NCBI GenBank assembly: GCA_942492025.1
Contig: CALODJ010000006.1
Location: 434,001 to 498,000, forward strand
Reading direction: 5' to 3'
Source of the DNA: JABDQW01 sp942492025
GTDB taxonomy: Bacteria > Pseudomonadota > Gammaproteobacteria > SZUA-229
Length of the DNA: 64,000 nt
Positions 1 to 10,700 of the stretch are shown here, one piece after another. Under the pieces are notes generated by a model. The model was not told where the DNA came from. It saw only the letters and a program-made list of their open reading frames with translations, and did not search any database. The first letter of the stretch is position 1, and each line of letters starts with the position of its first letter. Both the position numbers and the translations under genes were made by a program.

Positions 1-1188
1 CTTGTCGAATACCGCGTCAACGCTGATTGCCTGCATGCACAGATTATTCGTGCACGTCGTCACCCGCTGATTGAATGCGTTGACGCAAGGGCTGCACGCG
101 AGTCCGGCCCACATCAGGTGGCTCCGTTCAGAACGTGCGCCGAAAAACGCCGGGCTTTCGGGTCCAAACAGGGTAACAGCATCGATGGAAGTGGTCGTGG
201 CATAGTGCGCCGGACCGCTGTCATTGGTCACCATGATGTCGGACAGACCATACAATGTGAACAGTTCCTTGAGTGTAGTAAGCCCGGCCACGCTCTTGCA
301 GCGATCCGAAGCCACTTTACTGGCCAGCGCTTCTGCATGCGCCAGTTCGTCCGCTGCCCCGGTCAACGCAATGCGGAGATTTTTGTCATGGTCGAGAAGC
401 CGTTTCGCAAGCTCAATGTAGCGTTCATCAGACCAGCGCCTGATCGGCAACAGGTCACCTGCATTTGCATTCAGAAGCACTAGCCGGGAAGGCAGCTTGC
501 CGTCAAAGCGCTGGCTAAGCATCGAGCGCACGTTCACAATATCGTCCGGATCCGGATAGAATTGTGCACCATCCAGGCTTTCAGGTGGCACAAAATCCAG
601 GCTTGGTAACTGGTCCGGACTCACCCTGGTGGTATCGATCAGCATGAGGTAGGTCTGGCTGGCGTGAAGACGAATATTGTAAGCCACTTTGTGCGTCATC
701 AGGTCGCCCCGGTAACCTGCTTCGCCTGCAAAGGAGTGAAAGCCTATGCGCCTGCTTGCGCCACTCAGATAGGCTAAGGCTGCAGAAAACCGGGAGAAGA
801 ATTCAAAATCGACCGCGGTATCGACGCGTTCGCGCCGCAGCATAAGAATCGCACGCAGGGTATCGAAAGCAACCGAAAACAGGCTGCTGCTGCGAATAGC
901 GACCACATTTTCAGCCGGTATGATATCGAGCAAATCCAGAATCGGCCGATTTTGCGCAAATACAGCGAAATACACATTTTCTCGCCCTACCAGTTCCACC
1001 GCTCGTTCTATCGCGGGTGCAGCGACAACCGTTGCGCCCTGCTCCACCAGTTTTATGATGACGATCCGTTTGGGCTTGTTGTCGGGTATGCTGCGAAACA
1101 GGTCACCCACCCTTCGAATCAGTGTCAGCCCAAAAGACATCGGGACTCCGACCCAGCGATCCAGTATGCGCATGCTCTGTACTTGCAT
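1..1188 (-). CDS. Glycosyltransferase family 9 (heptosyltransferase-like), 3-prime end beyond the window
   Basis: The minus strand is open from an ATG at 1188 to the left edge, 396 codons without a stop. The carboxy-terminal half carries the GT9 donor-binding signature TNDSGPAHYA (about residues 321-330), followed by LFGPESPAFFGARSE, typical of ADP-heptose:LPS heptosyltransferases and related sugar transferases. In this family the enzyme adds a sugar to a lipopolysaccharide or other envelope glycan at the cytoplasmic face of the inner membrane. A purine-rich GAGAG lies about 10 bases before the ATG; Met6 is an alternative start. Which sugar is transferred cannot be told from the sequence. The family call is firm; the acceptor is unknown. 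Confidence 0.85.
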   Translation of the reverse strand, partial: MQVQSMRILDRWVGVPMSFGLTLIRRVGDLFRSIPDNKPKRIVIIKLVEQGATVVAAPAIERAVELVGRENVYFAVFAQNRPILDLLDIIPAENVVAIRSSSLFSVAFDTLRAILMLRRERVDTAVDFEFFSRFSAALAYLSGASRRIGFHSFAGEAGYRGDLMTHKVAYNIRLHASQTYLMLIDTTRVSPDQLPSLDFVPPESLDGAQFYPDPDDIVNVRSMLSQRFDGKLPSRLVLLNANAGDLLPIRRWSDERYIELAKRLLDHDKNLRIALTGAADELAHAEALASKVASDRCKSVAGLTTLKELFTLYGLSDIMVTNDSGPAHYATTTSIDAVTLFGPESPAFFGARSERSHLMWAGLACSPCVNAFNQRVTTCTNNLCMQAISVDAVFDK

Positions 1189-1398
1189 TATTTTGCTCTC
1201 TAAGTATATGTTTTTTATATCTATTCAGTTATAGGGTCAGAATTGTACTCGATCTACAGGGCGAGAACCATCCTCCATAGGTCTCATATTCGGGCAGGCC
1301 CCGCCTGTCATTGAATACAAGAACCCTCACATCCAGGATGGCAGAGTCGCAGCTCAAGCTGCCGACGATTCCTTGAAAAAATGGAGTATCATGATTCC
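1189..1398. other. Divergent intergenic region between GT9 gene and lhr
   Basis: About 210 bases separating the two divergently transcribed genes, so promoters of both must lie here. No clear consensus promoter, repeat or RNA structure was recognised. Confidence 0.4.
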
Positions 1399-4300
1399 AT
1401 GTCTTCGTTTCATTTTCACCCGGCTGTCGCGGAATGGTTCAACGCGCATTTTGGCGCGCCTTCCGAGGTCCAGGCCCAGGCCTGGCCGGCCATACAGGCT
1501 GGGCAGAACACCTTGATTGCGGCGCCCACCGGTTCCGGTAAGACACTGGCCGCTTTTATGGCTGCGATCGATCAGCTAATACACGATGGCCTGAACTTTC
1601 CGTTGGCCGATGAAACCTACGTGCTGTATGTGTCGCCGTTGAAGGCCCTGTCCAACGACATCCATAAAAACCTAGAATTGCCGCTGAACGGTATCCGCGA
1701 TGCCTTGCTGGAAAACGGTTTTGCCGATGTGCCGATTCGTGCACAGGTCCGAACCGGTGACACCACGCAGGCGGAACGCGCGATGATGAAGCGTCATCCA
1801 CCGCATATCCTGGTGACCACACCGGAGTCGTTGTTTATTCTGCTGACGTCGGATTCCGGCCGCGACATGTTGAAGACCGTGCGCAGCGTGATCGTGGATG
1901 AGATTCATGCACTGGCCGGTAACAAGCGCGGTGCCCATCTGAGCTTGAGCCTGGAGCGATTGAACCAGCTGTGTGAGCGGCCACCGGTGCGTATCGGCAT
2001 CTCGGCGACGCAGAAACCGATCGAGGACATGGCGTTATTTCTGACGGGTCAACACCGGGACCCTGTACAACGGGCCTGCAGTATTATCGATACCGGTCAT
2101 GTACGCCAGCGCGATCTGGCCATCGAGATGACCGGCTCGCCGCTCGAGGCGGTGATGGCAAATGAGGCCTGGGATGAAATCTACCGTCGCCTCGAACAGC
2201 TCGTCGAACAACACCGCACCACGCTGATTTTTGTAAATACACGGCGGTTGGCCGAGCGCGCCGCGGCGGCGCTGGCGGACAAGCTGGGGGAAGATGCCGT
2301 GACCTCGCATCACGGCAGCCTGGCCAAGGAGCACCGGCTGGGTGCCGAGCAGCGACTGAAATCGGGATCACTGCGCGCGCTGGTCGCGACCGCTTCGCTG
2401 GAACTGGGTATCGATATCGGCGATGTCGATCTGGTGTGCCAGATGGGTTCGCCGCGCAGTATCGCTACCTTCCTGCAGCGTGCGGGTCGTTCCGGGCATC
2501 ATCTGAGCGGCACCCCAAAAGCCCGCTTGTTCCCGCTCAGCCGTGATGACCTGGTGGAGGCGGTGGCCATGCTCGATGCCATCAGGCGCGATGAGCTCGA
2601 CCGTATTCTGATTCCTGAACATCCGCTGGATGTGCTGGCCCAGCAAATCATTGCCGAAGTGTCCGGGCGTGAGTGGAACGAACAGGCGCTTTACCAGGTG
2701 TTTAAATGTGCCCGTCCGTATCATGATCTGGATGAAAAACAGTTTCTGGATGTTGTGCAGATGCTGGCCGACGGCTTCCACACGCGCCGCGGGCGGCGCG
2801 GGGCTTACCTGCATCGCGATGCGGTGAATGGTGTACTGCGCGCGCGCCGCGGTGCACGCCTGACGGCCATTACCAACGGCGGGGCGATTCCCGATCAGTT
2901 TGATTATGATGTTGTCCTGCAGCCCGAAGGTTTGTTCGTCGGCAGTCTGAATGAAGATTTTGCCTTCGAGAGTATGCCGGGTGATATTTTTCAACTCGGC
3001 AATCTGTCCTACCGGATGCTGAAGATTGAACAGGGCCGGGTGTTTGTCGAAGACGCGCACGGTCTACCGCCGACGATTCCATTCTGGTTTGGTGAAGCCC
3101 CGGGGCGTACCCTCGAACTGTCACAGGCCGTGTCACGCCTGCGCGAAACCGTCGATCAACGGCTGGATCAGGGACGACAGGCCACACTGCAATACCTGGA
3201 GCAAGAGCTTGGGCTGGATCCGGCGGCCTCGGCGCAGTTGATCGAATACCTGGCCACGACCAAAGCCGTGTTCGGTGTGATTCCGAGCCAGAAGACGATC
3301 GTGTTCGAGCGTTTCTTTGATGAAACCGGTGACCTGCATTTCGTTATCCACGCACCGTTTGGTTCCCGGGTGAACAAGGCCTGGGGGCTGGCACTGCGCA
3401 AACGTTTCTGCCGACGGTTTAACTTTGAATTACAGGCGGCGGCCAACGAGGATAACCTGATCCTGTCGCTCGGTCCGACGCACAGTTTTCCACTGGACGA
3501 ACCCGCCGGGTATGTAACCGCGGACACGGTTGAACACGTGTTGATCCAGGCCCTGCTGGATGCGCCAATGTTTCCGACCCGCTGGCGCTGGGTGACGAAT
3601 ATTTCTCTGGCGGTACCCCGCATGCGCGGTGGCAAGCGAGTCCCGGCGCCGTTCCAGCGCAATGATGCCGAAGACCTGGTGGCACTGGTGTTTCCGGACC
3701 AGCTGGCCTGTTTTGAAAACATCCAGGGCGAGCGCGAAGTGCCGGATCACCCCCTGGTGAACCAGGTGCTGTGGGACTGCTTGCACGAGTTGATGGATAT
3801 CGATGGCCTGAAACAGCTGCTGACGGCTATCGAGCAACAGCGCATCCAGGTGGTTGCCAAAGACCTGCCGACGCCGTCACCAATGGCGCACGAGATTCTG
3901 AATGCCAGGCCCTACGCGTTTCTTGATGATACCCCGGCCGAGGAGCGACGTGCGCTGGCGGTACAGCAACGCCGCCATCTGGACCCACAAACGGCAGCCG
4001 ATATGGGGCGCTTGAATCCTGAAGCGATTCAAAAAGTCAAAGAGCAAGCCTGGCCGCAACCGCGCGATGCCGATGAGTTGCATGATGCGCTGGTGATCAC
4101 CGGTTTTATCGCAGAAAGTGAAATCGCTTCCAGGGACATGGAACGCTGGCAGCACTATCTGGCGCAACTGCAACAGCAGCAACGCGCTACCCGTCTGCAG
4201 ACGCCATCCGGTGCTGCCTTGTGGGTGGCGGCAGAACGCTTGCAGGCTCTGCTGTTGTTGTGTCCCGAAGGCAGCTTGGCGCCAGCCATCGAGTTGTTAC

Positions 4301-5715
4301 CGGCAACGGAAGCTGAATCGGTTGAAACCGCGATCACCGAAATTATGCGCAGCCGACTGGAAAGTCTGGGGCCGGTCACCGTTGCCGAGCTGGCGAAGCC
4401 CGTTGGTCGATCCATGAATGAAGTCCAACAGGCCCTGCTTCAGCTGGAACAGGAAGGCTTTGTGATCCAGGGTCATTTCAACCCGCAGCGTTCTGACACC
4501 GAGTGGGCAACGGAATGGTGCGAACGCGGACTACTGGCGCGCATCCATCGCTACACCTTGAAACAACTGCGCAGTGAAATCGAACCGGTGAGCCCTGCCG
4601 ACTTCATGCGCTTTTTGTTCAACTGGCAGGGCCTGCATGAACCGGCCGAAGGTATCGCGGCACTGGAACGAGTCATGCTGCAGTTGGAAGGCCTGAGCTT
4701 GCCCGCCGGTAGTTGGGAAGAGGACATCCTGCCGGCACGCCTGCAACCCTATTTTTCGACCGAGCTGGATGAGCTGTGCAGTTCGGGCAGGCTCACCTGG
4801 TTACGCCTGAATACGCCATCCACCAAAGACAACAAGCGCAAGAATCCTGCGATCAAGACCACACCGCTGGCATTTATCTATCGGCCGAATTTAATGATCT
4901 GGTGCCAGGGTGAAACAACACTACCGGAAGGCTTGAGCTCGTCTGCGGTAAAAGTGCTCGATGTGTTGAAACAATGGGGCGCCAGTTTCTTTGATGAGCT
5001 CCAACAGCAAACCGGGCTGCTCAAAACCCAGCTGGAATCGACCCTCGGGGAACTGGTTGCCTGGGGGCTGGTCAATTCGGACCAGTTTCAGGGTCTGCGT
5101 GCGCTGATTGCACCGCAGAAAAAACAACAACGCAGCCGGCGCCGTGCCGTGCTGCAAACACCGTTGGCTGCCGGTGGCCGCTGGTCGCTGATTCGTCCGT
5201 CGCTGCAAAATGAACATGATCAGCAGCGCATCGAACAAATCGCGCGCACCATGCTGTCACGCTATGGCGTCGTGTTCAGAAAAGTGCTGGAACGAGAGAG
5301 CGCTTTGCCCGCGTGGCGTGATTTACTGTACGTGTTTCGTCGACTGGAAGCCCGTGGCGAAATCCGGGGTGGGCGTTTTGTGCAGGGTTTTGCCGGTGAA
5401 CATTTCGCCTTACCCGAAGCGGTCAGCCTGCTACGCGAAGTCCGCAAACAACAGCACGATGAGCAACTGATTACGATCAGTAGCGCTGATCCACTGAATC
5501 TGACAGGCGTCATCACGCCGGGCAAACGCATCGCTGCCCAGGCGGGTCATCGGATTCTGTATAAAAACGGCAAGCCGATAGCGACCAATCAAAGTGGTGA
5601 AATCGAGATCGACGAAAATATACCGGTCAACGAGCACTGGCATATCAAAAATCTGCTCACGCACAAGCATCATCCCGCGGCATACCATAAGCCACATCAG
5701 GGGCCGTTGTTGTGA
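1399..5715 (+). CDS. lhr: Large ATP-dependent DEAD/DEAH helicase Lhr
   Basis: About 1440 residues, the size of the full-length bacterial Lhr family (superfamily 2 DNA/RNA helicases linked to DNA repair). Counting from an upstream in-frame ATG at 1381, the Walker A motif APTGSGKT lies at residues 48-55 and the DEIH box at 173-176, followed by the SAT motif (GISATQ), helicase C motifs (GRSGHH) and the long Lhr core and C-terminal regions. I prefer the ATG at 1399 because GGAG at 1383-1386 sits 12 bases before it, whereas 1381 has no ribosome binding site. The gene stands alone. An 8-bp inverted repeat spans its stop codon. The enzyme is expected to translocate 3-prime to 5-prime on single-stranded DNA and unwind RNA:DNA hybrids in the cytoplasm. 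Confidence 0.93.
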   Translation: MSSFHFHPAVAEWFNAHFGAPSEVQAQAWPAIQAGQNTLIAAPTGSGKTLAAFMAAIDQLIHDGLNFPLADETYVLYVSPLKALSNDIHKNLELPLNGIRDALLENGFADVPIRAQVRTGDTTQAERAMMKRHPPHILVTTPESLFILLTSDSGRDMLKTVRSVIVDEIHALAGNKRGAHLSLSLERLNQLCERPPVRIGISATQKPIEDMALFLTGQHRDPVQRACSIIDTGHVRQRDLAIEMTGSPLEAVMANEAWDEIYRRLEQLVEQHRTTLIFVNTRRLAERAAAALADKLGEDAVTSHHGSLAKEHRLGAEQRLKSGSLRALVATASLELGIDIGDVDLVCQMGSPRSIATFLQRAGRSGHHLSGTPKARLFPLSRDDLVEAVAMLDAIRRDELDRILIPEHPLDVLAQQIIAEVSGREWNEQALYQVFKCARPYHDLDEKQFLDVVQMLADGFHTRRGRRGAYLHRDAVNGVLRARRGARLTAITNGGAIPDQFDYDVVLQPEGLFVGSLNEDFAFESMPGDIFQLGNLSYRMLKIEQGRVFVEDAHGLPPTIPFWFGEAPGRTLELSQAVSRLRETVDQRLDQGRQATLQYLEQELGLDPAASAQLIEYLATTKAVFGVIPSQKTIVFERFFDETGDLHFVIHAPFGSRVNKAWGLALRKRFCRRFNFELQAAANEDNLILSLGPTHSFPLDEPAGYVTADTVEHVLIQALLDAPMFPTRWRWVTNISLAVPRMRGGKRVPAPFQRNDAEDLVALVFPDQLACFENIQGEREVPDHPLVNQVLWDCLHELMDIDGLKQLLTAIEQQRIQVVAKDLPTPSPMAHEILNARPYAFLDDTPAEERRALAVQQRRHLDPQTAADMGRLNPEAIQKVKEQAWPQPRDADELHDALVITGFIAESEIASRDMERWQHYLAQLQQQQRATRLQTPSGAALWVAAERLQALLLLCPEGSLAPAIELLPATEAESVETAITEIMRSRLESLGPVTVAELAKPVGRSMNEVQQALLQLEQEGFVIQGHFNPQRSDTEWATEWCERGLLARIHRYTLKQLRSEIEPVSPADFMRFLFNWQGLHEPAEGIAALERVMLQLEGLSLPAGSWEEDILPARLQPYFSTELDELCSSGRLTWLRLNTPSTKDNKRKNPAIKTTPLAFIYRPNLMIWCQGETTLPEGLSSSAVKVLDVLKQWGASFFDELQQQTGLLKTQLESTLGELVAWGLVNSDQFQGLRALIAPQKKQQRSRRRAVLQTPLAAGGRWSLIRPSLQNEHDQQRIEQIARTMLSRYGVVFRKVLERESALPAWRDLLYVFRRLEARGEIRGGRFVQGFAGEHFALPEAVSLLREVRKQQHDEQLITISSADPLNLTGVITPGKRIAAQAGHRILYKNGKPIATNQSGEIEIDENIPVNEHWHIKNLLTHKHHPAAYHKPHQGPLL

Positions 5716-5720
5716 TGTGG
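5692..5720 (+). terminator. Stem-loop spanning the lhr stop codon
   Basis: CCACATCA (5692-5699) pairs with TGATGTGG (5713-5720) across a 13-base loop, and the second arm contains the lhr stop codon. There is no U-tract, so it is at best a weak or Rho-assisted 3-prime-end structure. Confidence 0.3.
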
Positions 5721-5857
5721 TACAGGCGGACCCGGTCTTGTGCGTATTGTGCAACATCCGGTCTAAGATTTTTTTGCGAATAATCCTTGTGATTTTTTGG
5801 CCCACCGGTGAGGACGCGGGTCAGGTTCAGTGTTTCAACGAATACGCAAGATTCAGG

Positions 5858-5892
5858 AGATTGCCACGCCGCTGTCGTGACTCGCAATGACG
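5858..5892. repeat. Dispersed repeat family C (AGATTGCC...GCAATGACG)
   Basis: Thirty-five bases matching, with substitutions, the copies at 11236-11298 and 46951-47099. This motif (GTCATTGCGAGG and its complement AGATTGC) recurs between genes in this genome. It lies in the convergent gap between lhr and the hydrolase gene. Confidence 0.6.
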
Positions 5893-5923
5893 AATAAGTG
5901 GGACAGTGGGGTCGTGGGCTTTA

Positions 5924-7015
5924 TCACCGCCCCATTTCTTTACAGTATCCATGCATGTTGCTGTCGGAAGTTTCAGGTGTACTTTGCTCCTCTATCCATG
6001 CCGCAATGTCTTCCAGCACGACCTCAGCCTGCAGGTCACGGGTAAGCATGTGGTAACCCTGCTCGTAGATGATAGCCGTCAAGCGGGTTGATGCACTGTT
6101 AGAGAGTCGTTCATGCAACTCGCAGGTTGGCTGTGAGGGTATGATCTCGTCCCGTTCCCCATACAAAAACAGTATATCACCAGGCACTTCGCTCGACGCC
6201 AGCATGGCCCTGTCCATCAGGTTGCTGATACCGTACAACACATCGACACGGGTGGTTTTGATGACCCGGTCATCGTGACTCAGTGCTCGCAGCATTTCTA
6301 TGTTGTCGGAGGGTTTGAGCTTGAGATCGATTGATTCGCCGGTCAGTTGTTTGCCTGGAAACGTGTGGGCCCCGACCCACAACGCGAGCCGCTGATAGTA
6401 GGGCATGCTGTGTCGCGTCCAGACCGCAGGAGCGACAAGCACGGTTCCGTCAACATCGAGGGATGCTGAGGCGAGAGACGTCAGCACCACCGCGCCTCCC
6501 ATGCTCTCGCCGAGCACGTACAGTGGAATATCATCATAACGCTCGCGCAACAGTGCTGTCATGGTATTCAGATCGGCGCTCAAACGTTCACTGCCGTGCC
6601 ATAAGCCAGATCCACTGGTATTGCCGAAACCCCGCTGGTCATAAGCGATGACAGTGACTCCGCGGCGAGCCAGGTAGCGGCCGAGGTTATCGAAAGCGAA
6701 GCTGTAGTCATTGAGTCCGTGCAGCGCCAGCAGCACTGCACGGGTATCGTCGACCGCCTCCCAGCGCGACAACGGCAGGTGGTACCCGTCCTCCATCAGG
6801 GCATGGTTCATCGCAAGTTGCGGCACAGCGACAGCGCCGGGCGATGGATGCACGTAGGGTTTCGCGCATGCCGCCAGAAGCGTGCTGACGACCAGTGTCG
6901 TGAACCGGCAGAAACAAGCAGTTCTGCGATAATCTCGTCGCCTGGAAACACGCACAGAAACGCCATCGCTCAGACGAGAGGGGCGCGACAGATGAAAGGC
7001 CTTCGCATCAGACAT
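5924..7015 (-). CDS. Secreted alpha/beta hydrolase (monoacylglycerol-lipase-like), probable lipoprotein
   Basis: 363 codons. A hydrophobic stretch ending LLAAC (Cys50) looks like a lipoprotein signal preceded by an unusually long Arg-rich leader, so the true start may lie downstream of the first ATG. The serine-hydrolase fold is clear: the HG oxyanion region ALHGLN near residue 98, nucleophile elbow GESMGG (Ser171), acid ERDE (Asp289) and base GYHM (His322). YDQRGFGNTSG is typical of the monoglyceride lipase / lysophospholipase subgroup. It would hydrolyse an ester of unknown nature in the periplasm or outer membrane. It is convergent with lhr and divergent from the cytochrome region. Confidence 0.8.
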   Translation of the reverse strand: MSDAKAFHLSRPSRLSDGVSVRVSRRRDYRRTACFCRFTTLVVSTLLAACAKPYVHPSPGAVAVPQLAMNHALMEDGYHLPLSRWEAVDDTRAVLLALHGLNDYSFAFDNLGRYLARRGVTVIAYDQRGFGNTSGSGLWHGSERLSADLNTMTALLRERYDDIPLYVLGESMGGAVVLTSLASASLDVDGTVLVAPAVWTRHSMPYYQRLALWVGAHTFPGKQLTGESIDLKLKPSDNIEMLRALSHDDRVIKTTRVDVLYGISNLMDRAMLASSEVPGDILFLYGERDEIIPSQPTCELHERLSNSASTRLTAIIYEQGYHMLTRDLQAEVVLEDIAAWIEEQSTPETSDSNMHGYCKEMGR

Positions 7016-7107
7016 AGGTGTGATATCTAAACAAATACGAAATAATTGTGACAGAACTATTTTTAAGTCGTGTATAGAGGCAGGATCGATGCTCGATTTT
7101 CTCTTAA

Positions 7108-7143
7108 CCCGCGTTTCTCACGATGGCGGATTCACAATGCGGG
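7108..7143. repeat. Solo remnant of element family A
   Basis: CCCGCGTTTCTCAC at the left and a degenerate complementary end finishing in GCGGG at the right, preceded by TTAA. The arms are those of the A elements described at 14635-14875 but with almost no interior. Confidence 0.55.
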
Positions 7144-7793
7144 CTGGTATTTATCGATACTCCAAGCAGCTTCTATTCCGTGTACGAGGTTAGTGGATGC
7201 TTAAATGATCTGACTGGCCGTTTTCTGAAGACCGTCAAGACCGGCATGCATTCCATTGAAACCAGGGTTAAAGCTGATAGGTCCAGACATGTGGTATCGT
7301 TGCAGTAGGTGTTATCCCAAGTATAGCGCTACATGGACAAATTGCTTTACCATGCGTATGAATGAATCCATTCAAATAATTCGACAGCGCTTCTTGAAAA
7401 CCGACACTGATTCGGATTTTATTACACCGCCTGTCGAAAATTCTGTCGTTGCGAGTTGATTTCTTCAACGCATCACTCTATATATTCATCAACCTTAAAT
7501 TATGCAGGCATTTAAGTAGCTGGAAGTTGTTAATTTACTCAATTAATTCAATTGCTTATAAATGTCTATCAATTGCCTACAGAAAATCGCTGAATACCTT
7601 ACCTTGGGTTTCAGTCCACTAAATGATCAAAATCTCCCGGTAAATCACTGAGATTTGCCCACAGAATGCGTGCTCAGGCATGACTGTCTATCGGCAGATG
7701 GGACTGTCACGGTCCGTTCTTGTTTGTATCAGCGCAAAAAAATTTCTAATTCTCAATAACGTCAGCGGCTGTTCACACAGGGTGACTCAGAAG
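7144..7793. other. AT-rich non-coding leader upstream of the multihaem cytochrome
   Basis: About 650 bases with only short, poorly composed reading frames. The upstream promoter of the cytochrome gene is expected here, especially in the AT-rich stretch 7470-7640, but I could not fix -10/-35 boxes with confidence. Confidence 0.4.
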
Positions 7794-10700
7794 ATGTACA
7801 GAACACTTTTTGGCTACTTATTTATCTGTCTGTTTATCAGCGTCGGCTCAGGGTGCTCGGGTGGTTCTGGCGATCCTGCCGTAACCGATGCAACAACTGA
7901 CACAACACCGACGCTACCTTCAGCAGAAAATTTTGTCGACATTGCGGCCATTGCCGGACCCATCGTTGCCGTCAGAGTGGGTGAGGCGGTGATGCTGGAT
8001 GACACCAAGTCGTATGTCAGGTCCGATGAACCTCTGGGCTATAGCTGGTCCTTCGCGTATAAGCCCGCTGGCAGTGATGCTACATTGGAAGGCGCCGCAA
8101 GCGCGAATCCCAGTTTCGTCGCTGATGTTCGAGGTATCTATATGCTGCAACTGGTGGTCAGTGCTGGAGGCGTTACCAGTGAACGCGCCATTACGTCTGT
8201 TGTAGCCACTATTCCACCCGAACGTCTCACCGGTCCGTTTAATCATGCCGGCCTGTCGTCACAGTGCGTGCTCTGTCATGACGGCGTGAACCTTAAATCA
8301 GGCGGTGAATTACTTTTACCGAAAGTGCCGGATCACCACGCTACCAGTAATATGTGCGAGGCTTGTCACACTCCCCTGGGATTTGCCACGGCCGCTTTCG
8401 TCGATCATCAGGAAGTATTTGGAGCATGCAGCGAGTGTCATAACGGTGTACAGGCGATCGGAAAATCTGAATTTCATACACCAACAGAGGCTGAATGCGA
8501 TGACTGCCACAATACCACCAGCTTTCTGGAGCTGGGACCGGACGGCAGCTTTGATCATTCGAACATAACCCGAGTCTGCGCCAGTTGTCACAACGGTGCT
8601 GTAGCCACTGGCAAGACGCCCACCATCAGCGAGGGCGGCACCCACCCGGACACCAACACTGAATGCGGTTACTGCCATACCACCGTCAGTTTTCAGGATG
8701 CCTATCCTGACCACACCGGCCCAGCTGTTACGGGGACAAGCTGTGATTCCTGTCATGTTGCTGATGGATCGGGTTCGGCCTTGGGTCAATCGGTCGGCCA
8801 TCCGCTTACGAACGCTTTCCTCGATTGCGATACCTGCCATAGCATCGCGTCTTTCAAACTGCCCGGTGGTGTTTTCAACCACAGCGTGGTCGATCCCACG
8901 GTGCAATCGTGTGAATCGTGCCACAACGACAGCACCAGTATAAACGCTCCGACCAAATCGTCCGCAGTGCCTGCCCACCCGGCAACCAACGCCGATTGCG
9001 GCGCTTGCCATGCCACCGAAAGTTTTAGCCCTGCGTTTGGCGTCGACCACACGGATCCAGCTATTCTGTCACAACGTTGCGATCACTGTCACAACGGTGC
9101 TGATGCGACCGGTATACCGCTGAGCACGCCTTTCTATGAGCACATGCCAATCGGCACCGAGGATTGCAAGGTTTGTCACTCCCCGGGTACCTTTGGCACA
9201 GGCACTTATGATCATGCCGGCGTGACGAATAACTGTAATTCGTGCCACAACAATGTGATCGGTGTCGGCAAGCTCCCGAATCACATACCGACCAATCCCG
9301 ATAACCAGGATTGCGCCGATTGCCATAACACCACCGACTTTGCTGATACGACGTTTGGCCACGTGGGAATCGATACCAGCAATTGCACGCTATGCCATGA
9401 CGGCAATATCAGTACTGGAAAGTCTCTGACTCATGTACCGACGAGTCTGGATTGCTCTTCTTGCCACTCGACCAGCAACTTTAACAGCTTTGCGGGTATC
9501 ACCTTCAACCACCAGGGTATCGATCCCAACGACTGTGCATCCTGTCATAACACGGGTATCGCAACGGGCAAGACACTCAGCCACATCCCGGCAGAGAATG
9601 AATGCAGTGTCTGCCACGATTCCACTGCTACTTTTGCTTCGTCAATGTTCCTTGGTACGGTTCACCAGGGCCTGACCACTGGCTGTGAAGGTTGTCATGT
9701 CAGTCGGTTCTTCCCGGCCAATCCGAATGTGGTCAAGTCAGCAAGCCATTTGCCGACAGGGCAGGATTGCCACGTGTGCCACACGACCAATGCGTTCATG
9801 CCTTCGATTTTTGACCACACGGGCATCACAGGTGATTGTGTCTCATGTCACAATGGTGATTTCGTTGCGCTCAATGCCAGAGCGAAGACGAATTCGCCCG
9901 TTCATCAAACCAACCAGGATTGTGGTGTGTGCCACAACACCACCGATTTCGCTGACGCCTTTGTCGACCATAGCGGCCCCGAAGTTGTGGGTAAGCGCTG
10001 CGACTCCTGTCATGATGGTGGTGCCGGTGGCGCGATTGGCAAGAACCCTGGTCATATCGTGACCAACGAGGATTGCAGTGTCTGTCACGTACCTGGCAGC
10101 TTCAAGACCGCGGTGTTCAGTCATGCGGGTATCGTGGATAACTGCGCATCGTGCCACAATGGCACGGCAGCAACCGGCAAGTCAGCTGGTCATCTTCCGA
10201 CGACGCAGGACTGCGCAGTGTGTCATGTCACAACGGCTTTTGCGGGTGCCAGATTCGACCACACGGGTATCACCGGTAGTTGTGATTCTTGCCACAATGG
10301 CAACACCGCCAGAGGCAAGACTCCGCCGCCCGACCACGTGCCGACCAACAAAGACTGCAATACCTGCCATGTCACCACAGGCTTCAGACCGGCAACCTTC
10401 AGTCATGCAGGTATCGTGGATAACTGCCGCTCCTGCCATAATAATGTGTTCGCCATTGGCAAGTCGGCCAACCATGTCGCCACAAATCAGGATTGCGGTG
10501 TCTGTCATAACACCCGCACGTTTGTCGGTGCGGTGTTTGATCATACCGGCATCGTGGATAATTGCTCGTCCTGTCATGGGGTTAGCGCGACCGGTAAGCA
10601 CTCCAGCCATATCGCGACCTCGGCGGATTGCCATTTCTGTCATACCACCGCAAGCTTCGTCGGTGGTACCTGGTTCCACGATGCCAGCACTGCGGGTCGG

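Noticed and set aside
7123..7308. A 61-codon frame upstream of the multihaem cytochrome
   Set aside because: It starts inside a solo A element and has no ribosome binding site or family resemblance.
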